Below, piece after piece: positions 1 to 5,044 of a stretch of 5,044 nucleotides of DNA. The notes below the pieces were generated by a model, which saw only the letters and a list, made by a program, of their open reading frames with translations, was not told where the DNA came from and searched no databases. A program made the position numbers and the translations under genes. Numbering within the stretch: position 1 is the first letter of the stretch; every line of letters begins with the position of its first letter. The stretch comes from Acidobacteriota bacterium (GTDB lineage: Bacteria > Acidobacteriota > Terriglobia > Terriglobales > Acidobacteriaceae): NCBI GenBank assembly GCA_023441255.1, contig JAEZPW010000060.1, positions 1 to 5,044 on the forward strand. Direction: 5' to 3'.

Positions 1-65
1 CATTGAATATCAGTTATCGCGCATTGCTCTACAAACTGAAGGAAGCCGGAATTACGACGCGATAG
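1..65 (+). CDS. C-terminal end of a probable sigma-54-dependent response regulator (Fis-type HTH), partial
   Basis: Reading from base 3, an open frame gives 20 residues and stops at TAG 63-65. The visible part, NISYRALLYKLKEAGI followed by TTR, matches the recognition-helix end of a Fis-family helix-turn-helix. Proteins of the NtrC type (receiver, AAA+ and Fis HTH) typically end this way. The motif pattern I/L-S-x-x-x-L-x-x-K-L/I-x-x-x-G-I just before the stop is what supports this. If correct, the gene product binds enhancer-like sites and activates sigma-54 promoters. PrsR-type regulators of this class are known beside EPS/PEP-CTERM loci. Only the last 20 residues can be seen, so the receiver and AAA+ domains are assumed; other Fis-HTH proteins would look the same here. 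Confidence 0.7.
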   Translation, partial: LNISYRALLYKLKEAGITTR

Positions 66-88
66 CGGGACTTTTGAAGTCGATGTTG

Positions 89-103
89 TGGTGAAGCTGT
101 GGC
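89..103 (+). promoter_or_regulatory. Weak sigma-54 (-24/-12) promoter candidate
   Basis: The sequence TGGTGAAGCTGTGGC keeps the two near-invariant dinucleotides, GG at 90-91 and GC at 102-103, separated by exactly 10 bases. Against TGGCAC-N5-TTGC it matches only 3 of 6 in the -24 box and 3 of 4 in the -12 box, so this is a weak candidate. Context supports it: the gene just upstream appears to end in the HTH of a sigma-54 activator. If real, transcription would start near 115, inside the 113-124 palindrome, giving a leader of about 55 bases. It could be chance. Confidence 0.2.
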
Positions 104-124
104 CGTACGGATGTACTCGAGTAC
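103..124. repeat. Two adjacent perfect palindromes (8 bp and 12 bp) in the leader
   Basis: CCGTACGG (103-110) and GTACTCGAGTAC (113-124) are each their own reverse complement and are separated by two bases. In addition, CGTAC at 104-108 can pair with GTACG at 121-125 around a 12-base loop, so two alternative foldings exist. No U-tract follows, so this is not a standard intrinsic terminator. Possible roles are an operator for a dimeric regulator or a nascent RNA/DNA structure. The palindromy is seen directly; the function is inference. Confidence 0.5.
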
Positions 125-170
125 GCGGCAAAGCAGTCGACCGGGTGAATGGGACTGAGAGGGCGGAGCT

Positions 171-719
171 ATGTACGGCGTCGATAAGATTCAGGCTGAA
201 ACGGCGGAACTACCAGCACTGACACTAGAAAGGTGGTACGCCGTCCAAACTCGCGCCCGACACGAAAAGCGGGTAGCGACCGAACTGAGTCAGAAAGGCA
301 TTACCGCTTATCTGCCCATCGTGAACGAGATTCACCGGTGGAGCGACCGGCGCAAGACCGTGGAAGTTCCGCTCTTCTCAAACTATGCGTTCGTCCGCGC
401 GGTACTGTCGCCCGAAACTAGGATATCGATTTTGCGGGCAACGGGAGTTCTGAACTTCGTGGGGCCGCAGAACGTCCCAGCCCCCATACCGGACTCTGAG
501 ATCGACGGTGTTCGAGCGCTTATTGCCAGTCACTTGCAGTTTGCTCCATATCCGTTTCTTAAAACGGGGCAGCGGGTGGTCATACGAGGTGGAGCGCTGG
601 ACGGAGTAGAGGGAATGTTCGTCCGCCAGGATAACAGCCGCAGGCTCGTTATTTCGGTCGGCGCTATCCAGCAGTCACTCGCCATCAGCATTGAAGGCTA
701 TGACATTGAACCGGTATGA
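171..719 (+). CDS. NusG-paralogue transcription antiterminator (RfaH/UpxY type)
   Basis: A 182-residue protein with NusG-family architecture. The NGN domain spans about residues 20-118 and opens with WYAVQTRARHEKRV (22-35), followed by GITAYLPI and a VPLFSNYAFVR stretch (67-76) typical of the RNA-polymerase-binding fold. The KOW region is about 131-165 (KTGQRVVIRGGALDGVEGMF). NusG paralogues bind the clamp of elongating RNA polymerase and suppress pausing or termination in long operons; RfaH and Bacteroides UpxY do this for surface-polysaccharide clusters. Being first in a co-directional EPS cluster, immediately after the leader, fits such a cis-acting role. The start at ATG 171 has GAGAGGG 7 bases upstream and leaves a 20-residue tail before the NGN domain. 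It is probably a specialised paralogue and not housekeeping nusG, because the genes normally beside nusG (secE, rplK) are absent and EPS genes follow 13 bases after its stop. Confidence 0.92.
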   Translation: MYGVDKIQAETAELPALTLERWYAVQTRARHEKRVATELSQKGITAYLPIVNEIHRWSDRRKTVEVPLFSNYAFVRAVLSPETRISILRATGVLNFVGPQNVPAPIPDSEIDGVRALIASHLQFAPYPFLKTGQRVVIRGGALDGVEGMFVRQDNSRRLVISVGAIQQSLAISIEGYDIEPV

Positions 720-721
720 CC

Positions 722-726
722 GGGAG
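722..726 (+). promoter_or_regulatory. Ribosome binding site that fixes the start of the export gene at 733
   Basis: GGGAG lies 6 bases before ATG 733. The frame is open upstream, with possible starts at TTG 691 and ATG 700, but those would overlap the antiterminator gene and put a charged stretch in front of the signal peptide. The Shine-Dalgarno match and signal-peptide geometry both favour 733. Confidence 0.75.
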
Positions 727-732
727 TCACGC

Positions 733-1371
733 ATGAAATTCAGATCTTTGAATAGAGCTGTTCTTTTAGCCCTGTGCGCACTGTTCTTGACGCTCACCGT
801 TTTGGCACAGCAAACGCGCGATGATACGTCAAGCGTGCCGACCTCCACGGCCGGATCGTCGGTGGAGAGTCAATCGCCCTCTGGCGAAGCGTACCTCATC
901 GGTCCGGATGATGTCCTTGCCGTCTCGGTTTGGAAGGAACCCGAGCTGTCGCGAGTCCTTCCGGTACGTTCGGATAGCAGAATCACGCTGCCTCTTATCG
1001 GAGAGGTCGTCGCGGGTGGCCGTAAACCAAAAGACGTCGAAATAGAGATAAAAGAGCGGCTGACCAAGTTCATTGCCCAGCCAGAAGTCAGTGTCATTGT
1101 TCAGGAAGTGCGCGGTCAAACTTTCAACGTGCTCGGAGAAGTCGTACGCCCTGGTTCTTATTCGCTCGCGAAGCGAGTGACCGTGCTGGACGCGATCGCG
1201 ATGGCGGGTGGATTTCGTGACTTCGCCAAAAAGAAGTCGGTGTACGTTCTTCGCAAACAGCCGAACGGAGAGCAAGCGCGGCTCCCCTTCAACTACAAAG
1301 ATGTCATCAGCGGCAAGCGCCCGGAACAGAACATTGAGCTGCAGCCGCACGATACGTTGGTAATCCCCTAA
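733..1371 (+). CDS. Short polysaccharide export protein (Wza/OPX family), periplasmic
   Basis: From ATG 733 this is a 212-residue exported protein. Residues 1-25 form a signal peptide (MKFRSLNR, then a hydrophobic core, ending VLA before QQ). No cysteine is suitably placed for a lipobox, so cleavage by signal peptidase I is expected, unlike the lipoprotein Wza. After a Ser/Thr-rich linker, the Poly_export domain covers about 54-124 (YLIGPDDVLAVSVWKEPELS, then RITLPLIGEV). One SLBB domain follows at about 129-175 (FNVLGEVVRPGSY, then VLDAIAMAGGF). The protein ends at IELQPHDTLVIP, with no second SLBB domain and no C-terminal amphipathic helix of the kind that builds the outer-membrane pore in E. 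coli Wza, which is much longer (about 380 residues). It therefore probably forms a periplasmic ring that needs a separate outer-membrane partner; the beta-barrel gene 46 bases downstream is the obvious candidate. Confidence 0.92.
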   Translation: MKFRSLNRAVLLALCALFLTLTVLAQQTRDDTSSVPTSTAGSSVESQSPSGEAYLIGPDDVLAVSVWKEPELSRVLPVRSDSRITLPLIGEVVAGGRKPKDVEIEIKERLTKFIAQPEVSVIVQEVRGQTFNVLGEVVRPGSYSLAKRVTVLDAIAMAGGFRDFAKKKSVYVLRKQPNGEQARLPFNYKDVISGKRPEQNIELQPHDTLVIP

Positions 1372-1417
1372 CGTCAGGCCCTTCGTGCTGATCTGTCGAG
1401 ATTAAGAAGGTGCAACA

Positions 1418-2800
1418 ATGTTGAGATATTATCTGTCACCCTGTCGCGCGTTCTTTCTAGTGTGTGCGCTGCTGGCGCTTGTAACCGGTGTTGTCGCACA
1501 AGAGTCATCAAGCTCCGCACAAGTCCAGAATGCCGTAGACGTTCAGCAGCCTGCTCCGGAGCGTGGGGATTCCTTCGTGTTGCCCGTTCTGTTCGCCGCC
1601 GCCAACGCAGAACTTCCGCCGATGGCAACAGGGGCTGAAAGTGAGCGCGCCAACTATGTTGGTGCCTCATTCGCTCTCGGCGCGACTTTCGACGACAACC
1701 TGCTGAACACCGATCCTGCAAGTAATAAGGGCATGAGTTACTTTGTCTCGCCCACGCTGGAGTGGCAGGTGACACATCCCCGTGATGCATGGTCACTGAC
1801 ATACACCCCGGGATTCTCGCGTTACGACGTCGGCGACAGGCAGAACTTCATGACCCACAACCTGGATACGCAGTTCAGCCGGCGTATGACCAGGCGCTGG
1901 ACTGTGCGTGCGCGTACGCAGTACTCGGTTTCGAGTAATCCGTTCCTCGTGCTCGGCACGGAAGGATCAGAGAACGGCGCGCCTGTCGGCGACAATTCAC
2001 GATTGGTGACTCCTCTCGCCAAGCAGGCACTTTTTATGGCCGACCTTGCGACCAGTTATCAACTTGGAAAGAACGACTACCTGGGCCTGAGCGGCGGTTG
2101 GGCCAGTTCACAATTCGACGCGCTGAACGGAATGAGTGCGAACTTGCTGGACCGCAATGGCGCCACGGCGCAGGGCTTCTATGCGCACAGGCTTTCTGCA
2201 CGCAATATGGTCGGGGTTGAATATCGATTCCAGCAGTTCAGGTTTTCACCAGTTTCATCGCTTACGCTGTCACACAGAGTCCTCTATTTCCACGCGATCA
2301 CTTTCAATCCCGCCTGGACGCTTTCGTTCTTCATCGGCCCGGAACAGTCGGTGTCGTCAGGCACGTTCTCGGGATTGGGCACACTGCGGGATTACAAGGA
2401 CTGGAATGTGAGCACTGGCGCGACGCTGGGCTGGCAGCGAAAAACGGAATATGTACGACTGACCGTGGCGCGTCGAGTCACCGATGGCGGCGGACTTGCC
2501 ACAAGTCTGCAACAGAACAGCGCAGCGCTAGATATGCGCCGCCTCTTGACTCGCCATTCGGCCCTCAACATTGGGGCTCGATACGATCGCGGCCGAGTGC
2601 TTGTCGCGGCCCCGGGCCAGAAGGCTCTGAGCACGATCGCTGGCGGCATCGGCTTCGAGAGGAACCTTTCCGAAAACCTGATTCTGCACTTTGGCTACGA
2701 GCGCGTACACCAGGACGCAGAGGGCCTCACCGGAATGACGAACCACAATCGTGTTGTAGCTTCGTTGATGTACCAGTTCAGTCGACCGATAGGACGGTAG
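1418..2800 (+). CDS. Outer-membrane beta-barrel protein, probable EPS secretion porin
   Basis: A 460-residue protein. AAGAAGG at 1404-1410 sits 7 bases before ATG 1418. Residues 1-27 are a signal peptide ending VVA before QE. A Ser/Gln/Pro-rich low-order segment (about 28-75) follows. From about 80 to 454 there is a long run of alternating polar/apolar stretches of 10-15 residues separated by short turns, e.g. NYVGASFALGATFDDN (79-94), WTVRARTQYSVS (161-172), NMVGVEYRFQQFRF (263-276) and VVASLMYQF (446-454). I count about 18 such strands by eye, an approximate figure. The chain ends six residues after the last aromatic (SRPIGR). Domain-level identity is not certain; related barrels are annotated as outer-membrane or PEP-CTERM-system-associated proteins. 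Its position between the export protein and the chain-length protein suggests it is the outer-membrane pore for the polymer, as proposed for barrels paired with short OPX proteins in Myxococcus. An unrelated outer-membrane role cannot be excluded. Confidence 0.8.
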   Translation: MLRYYLSPCRAFFLVCALLALVTGVVAQESSSSAQVQNAVDVQQPAPERGDSFVLPVLFAAANAELPPMATGAESERANYVGASFALGATFDDNLLNTDPASNKGMSYFVSPTLEWQVTHPRDAWSLTYTPGFSRYDVGDRQNFMTHNLDTQFSRRMTRRWTVRARTQYSVSSNPFLVLGTEGSENGAPVGDNSRLVTPLAKQALFMADLATSYQLGKNDYLGLSGGWASSQFDALNGMSANLLDRNGATAQGFYAHRLSARNMVGVEYRFQQFRFSPVSSLTLSHRVLYFHAITFNPAWTLSFFIGPEQSVSSGTFSGLGTLRDYKDWNVSTGATLGWQRKTEYVRLTVARRVTDGGGLATSLQQNSAALDMRRLLTRHSALNIGARYDRGRVLVAAPGQKALSTIAGGIGFERNLSENLILHFGYERVHQDAEGLTGMTNHNRVVASLMYQFSRPIGR

Positions 2801-2801
2801 C

Positions 2802-4349
2802 ATGACCGCGAACCAGACCGGTGCATGGCAAGACTACGTGCAGATTGTTCTGCAGCGGCGATGGTGGATCGCCATACCGACATTCTTCGTGTGGCTCGGC
2901 GCATGCGTGTTTGCGTGGTGGCTGCCGGCTTCGTACCGGTCTGAAACACAGATACTCGTGCAGCCGCAGCAGGTGCCGGAACAGTTCGTCACTCCGAACA
3001 TCGTTCCCGACATGCAGCAGCGGTTGCAGACGATGACCCAGCAGATCCTCAGTCGTACCCGGCTGCAAACCATCATCTCCAATTTGCAGCTTTACCCGAA
3101 GTTGAGAGGCCGCGAAGTCTCCGATGAATTACTGGACCGAATGCGCCGCGACATCAAGATCGATGCGGTCACCAATCCGGAACATCGCGGGCAGCTGACC
3201 TCGTTCAAAATCTCCTATTCTGCTCCGGACCCTGTTCTGGCCCAGAAAGTCACGACCGAACTGAGTCAGTTGTTCATTCAGGAGAACATCAGGGCGCGCA
3301 CCGAACTGGCCGAGAATACCACCGCATTCCTTGAGTCCGAACTGACGGAAGCGAGAGCGAAACTGGAACAGCAGGAGAACAAGATTCGGGATTTCAAGTC
3401 CAGCAATCTGGGAGAACTGCCGGGGCAGACGCAAAGCAATCTTCAGATACTGGTCGGGCTCCAGTCGAACATGCAGGAGACAAACGCAGCTCTGAATCGC
3501 GCCGAGCAGCAGAAGCTCTATCTCACGTCGATGCTCACGCAGTATCAGTCCGCCAGTGCAGACCCAGCCAGCAACACGCCGGCCTCTCCGCTTGAGCAGG
3601 AGCTATCGAGCATGAAGTCGGAATTAGCATCGCTCAAGGCGCGGTATACGGACAGTCATCCGGACGTGCAACGGTTGAAGCAACGCATCGCTGAAACGGA
3701 GAAGATGCTTGGCGCGGGTGGCAAGGGAGCGGGACAGGCTGCTTCAAAGGCGTTCAGCCGCGGCGAACCCAGCAATGTTGCACAGCTCACCAGCCAGCTG
3801 CGTGCAACCGAACTGGAGATTTCCAGCCGCAAAAAGGACATCGATCAGCTGCGGCGGAGAATCGACGAATACCAGGCGCGCTTGAACAAGACGCCGGTGA
3901 CTGAACAACAGCTCGCCGACTTGTCGCGCGACTACGAACAGTCTCGTGCCGATTACGAGGCTCTGCTCAAGAAGAAGAATCAGTCGGAGCTGGCTACGAA
4001 CCTAGAGAAGCAGCAACAGGGGCAGCAGTTTCGGATACTCGATCCTCCTAGCCTGCCCGAGAAACCGGACTCGCCTGATCGATTCCGTTACAGCATCATG
4101 GGGCTCGGTGCCGGGCTTTGCCTGGGAGCGGGTCTTGCATTCGGATTCGAGTTCCTGCGACCCCTCGTGCGCAGCAGGAAGCATCTGGATCAGAAGTTGC
4201 AGTCGGCAGTACTGGTGGAAATTCCACTCCTTCTGACTCCGGCGGAACAGCGCAGCAACCTGGCACGCAAGTGGCGCGACCTGGCCGCTATGGCCGCAAT
4301 GTTCATGATCGTACTAGCCGGAAACGCTTTCACCTTTATCAACGGTTGA
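2802..4349 (+). CDS. Wzz-like polysaccharide chain-length determinant (co-polymerase), no kinase domain
   Basis: A 515-residue inner-membrane protein. AGGA at 2791-2794 lies 7 bases before ATG 2802, and the gene starts one base after the barrel stop. The Wzz N-terminal domain begins at about residue 9, with TM1 at about 21-41 (WWIAIPTFFVW to AWWLP) followed by YRSETQILV. The periplasmic part is largely predicted coiled coil (about 165-305 and 325-400), split by a Gly/Ala-rich linker (304-316). It includes RYTDSHPDVQRLKQRI (281-296), a signature of this family, and a GNVR-like segment, LADLSRDYEQSRADYEALL (371-389). A proline-rich stretch (DPPSLPEKPDSPDR, 414-427) leads into TM2 (about 431-449). 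About 43 cytoplasmic residues follow, then a third hydrophobic segment (494-513). It lacks the C-terminal tyrosine-kinase domain found in fused proteins. Expected role: setting polymer length and linking the inner-membrane polymerase to the export channel. Confidence 0.92.
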   Translation: MTANQTGAWQDYVQIVLQRRWWIAIPTFFVWLGACVFAWWLPASYRSETQILVQPQQVPEQFVTPNIVPDMQQRLQTMTQQILSRTRLQTIISNLQLYPKLRGREVSDELLDRMRRDIKIDAVTNPEHRGQLTSFKISYSAPDPVLAQKVTTELSQLFIQENIRARTELAENTTAFLESELTEARAKLEQQENKIRDFKSSNLGELPGQTQSNLQILVGLQSNMQETNAALNRAEQQKLYLTSMLTQYQSASADPASNTPASPLEQELSSMKSELASLKARYTDSHPDVQRLKQRIAETEKMLGAGGKGAGQAASKAFSRGEPSNVAQLTSQLRATELEISSRKKDIDQLRRRIDEYQARLNKTPVTEQQLADLSRDYEQSRADYEALLKKKNQSELATNLEKQQQGQQFRILDPPSLPEKPDSPDRFRYSIMGLGAGLCLGAGLAFGFEFLRPLVRSRKHLDQKLQSAVLVEIPLLLTPAEQRSNLARKWRDLAAMAAMFMIVLAGNAFTFING

Positions 4350-4350
4350 A

Positions 4351-5044
4351 ATGTACAAGAGCTTCTACAAGCTTCAGCGAAACCCGTTCGAACTCAGTCC
4401 GGATCCGTCGTTCTATTATCCGACGCCGGCACACAACGAAGCCCTGGCAAGCCTCTACTACGGCATCAGTCATCGGCGCGGGTTTATCGTGCTTACTGGG
4501 GAAGTGGGCACCGGCAAAACGCTGGTCACGCGCTACCTCATGCGCGAAATGGCACGGTACAGCGTGAATTTCGCGTACGTGTTCAACCCGGTCCTGTCCG
4601 TGCCCGAGTTTCTTCAATACATAGCCCAGGAATTTGGAGTTCAGGTTTCAGGGTCAAAGGCGCAGGTACTGCACGGCCTCAACAACTTTCTCCTCGAAGT
4701 CTACGAAGGCAAACGGATCGCGACTTTGGTCGTAGACGAAGCTCAGGCTTTGACGTCGGAACTGCTGGAAGAGATCCGGCTGCTGTCGAACCTGGAGACG
4801 CTCACGCAAAAGCTTCTCCAGATCATTCTCGTGGGCCAGCCGGAACTGGAACGAAAGCTGGAGAGTTACGAACTGCGGCAGCTCAAGCAGAGGGTTGCGC
4901 TCCGATGCCGGCTACTTCCGTTGACAGAAAGCCAGACCCGCGCCTATATCCACTCGCGCTTGCAGTGGGCCGGCGCCGCGGCGCCTCAGGCGCTGTTTCC
5001 AGAATCGACTGTGCACGAGGTTCACAGGCTGTCAGGAGGCATCC
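4351..5044 (+). CDS. ExeA/GspA-like AAA ATPase of the EPS locus, 3' end cut by window
   Basis: The frame is open from ATG 4351 to the window end, giving 231 residues without a stop. It begins MYKSFYKLQRNPFELSPDP, the typical N-terminus of ExeA-like and XrtA/PEP-CTERM-associated ATPases, which fixes the start despite no clear Shine-Dalgarno sequence. Walker A is GEVGTGKT at residues 50-57. Walker B is TLVVDEAQ at 125-132, with catalytic Asp129-Glu130. A sensor-1-like ILVGQPEL follows at 159-166, and LKQRVALRCRL (178-188) provides candidate arginine-finger residues. All core ATPase motifs look intact. ExeA uses ATP to help assemble the secretin in type II secretion, but no secretin is visible here; homologues in EPS loci have no firmly known role. 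The gene starts one base after the chain-length stop (TGAAATG), so translation is probably coupled. A C-terminal peptidoglycan-binding domain, present in some relatives, would lie outside the window and cannot be judged. Confidence 0.92.
   Translation, partial: MYKSFYKLQRNPFELSPDPSFYYPTPAHNEALASLYYGISHRRGFIVLTGEVGTGKTLVTRYLMREMARYSVNFAYVFNPVLSVPEFLQYIAQEFGVQVSGSKAQVLHGLNNFLLEVYEGKRIATLVVDEAQALTSELLEEIRLLSNLETLTQKLLQIILVGQPELERKLESYELRQLKQRVALRCRLLPLTESQTRAYIHSRLQWAGAAAPQALFPESTVHEVHRLSGGI

Larger units (their letters stand above)
66..170 (+). promoter_or_regulatory. Intergenic leader, probable promoter region of the EPS operon
   Basis: This 105-base gap is the only substantial non-coding stretch in the window; the later gene gaps are 1 to 46 bases. 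It lies between the end of a regulator gene and the first gene of a co-directional cluster, so it is the natural place for the operon promoter. It holds two neighbouring palindromes (103-110 and 113-124), a weak sigma-54-like element (89-103), and the purine-rich ribosome binding site of the next gene (GAGAGGG at 157-163, 7 bases before ATG 171, with a second GGAG at 165-168). I saw no convincing sigma-70 -35/-10 pair and no clear terminator for the upstream gene, so read-through from that gene is also possible. Confidence 0.5.

Noticed and set aside
74..115. Sigma-70 promoter (TTGAAG at 74-79 or TTGTGG at 86-91 with GATGTA at 110-115)
   Set aside because: Neither pairing gives acceptable -35 and -10 matches at normal spacing; the -10 candidate matches TATAAT at only about three positions.
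103..125. Intrinsic terminator for the upstream regulator gene
   Set aside because: The palindromes are short and are not followed by a run of T, so a rho-independent terminator is not supported.
691..732. Longer N-terminus for the export protein, from TTG 691 or ATG 700
   Set aside because: It would overlap the antiterminator gene, place a charged segment before the signal peptide and ignore the GGGAG site 6 bases before ATG 733.
733..807. Lipoprotein signal in the export protein (cysteine in LLALCALFL)
   Set aside because: The cysteine lies in the middle of the hydrophobic core, preceded by Leu at -1, so it does not form a lipobox. The VLA-QQ site fits signal peptidase I.
829..1350. Long open frame on the - strand (173 codons) opposite the export gene
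   Set aside because: It lies wholly inside a gene with clear Poly_export and SLBB motifs. Its translation shows no recognisable motif, no signal and an odd composition, as expected for an antisense shadow of GC-rich coding sequence.
1374..1802. Open frame on the - strand (142 codons) opposite the start of the barrel gene
   Set aside because: The translation is Arg/His/Ser-rich without domain features, and it overlaps a gene with a good ribosome site and signal peptide. Treated as a shadow.
4118..4567. Open + frame (149 codons) spanning the Wzz/ATPase junction
   Set aside because: It overlaps the conserved C-terminus of the chain-length protein and the Walker A region of the ATPase, both read in other frames. 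Its own product is low-complexity Ser/Arg/Thr-rich sequence.
1..5044. Mobile elements, CRISPR arrays, tRNA/rRNA genes
   Set aside because: No transposase or integrase motifs, no spaced direct repeats and no tRNA- or rRNA-like sequence were seen. The window is almost fully occupied by one co-directional operon.

Overview
The window reads as the first part of an exopolysaccharide (EPS) export and regulation operon, with all genes on the + strand. The base composition is moderately GC-rich. The likely source is an acidobacterium (Terriglobia-like). This is inferred from gene order and from the character of the NusG-like, short export, chain-length and ExeA-type ATPase proteins; no phylogenetic test was possible. 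Similar arrangements occur in exosortase (XrtA/PEP-CTERM)-associated EPS loci of Gram-negative bacteria, but no exosortase or PEP-CTERM protein is visible here.

Layout: positions 1-65 hold the last 20 codons of an upstream gene whose C-terminus looks like the Fis-type helix-turn-helix of a sigma-54-dependent response regulator. Positions 66-170 are the only sizeable intergenic gap. It contains two adjacent perfect palindromes and a weak sigma-54-like GG-N10-GC site, and is the probable operon promoter and leader. Five genes follow, packed tightly: a NusG-paralogue antiterminator (171-719); a short Wza/OPX-type polysaccharide export protein (start revised to 733, to 1371); a predicted outer-membrane beta-barrel (1418-2800); a Wzz-like chain-length determinant (2802-4349); and an ExeA/GspA-like AAA ATPase starting at 4351 and cut by the window end. 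Gaps between these genes are 13, 46, 1 and 1 bases.

Inferred working model: the sigma-54 regulator (if the fragment is that) switches on the operon. The NusG paralogue travels with RNA polymerase and suppresses termination through the long EPS cluster. The Wzz-like protein in the inner membrane sets chain length and bridges the periplasm. The short OPX protein forms the periplasmic part of the exit channel, and the beta-barrel supplies the outer-membrane pore that the short OPX protein cannot form alone. The ATPase may supply the nucleotide-dependent control that a bacterial tyrosine kinase gives in classical Wzx/Wzy systems; no such kinase is in this window.

The families are known. The most interesting aspects are the probable two-piece outer-membrane translocon (short OPX plus barrel), the ATPase in place of a kinase, and the layered regulation (possible sigma-54 site, NusG paralogue, palindromic leader, and an ops-like motif at the barrel/Wzz junction).
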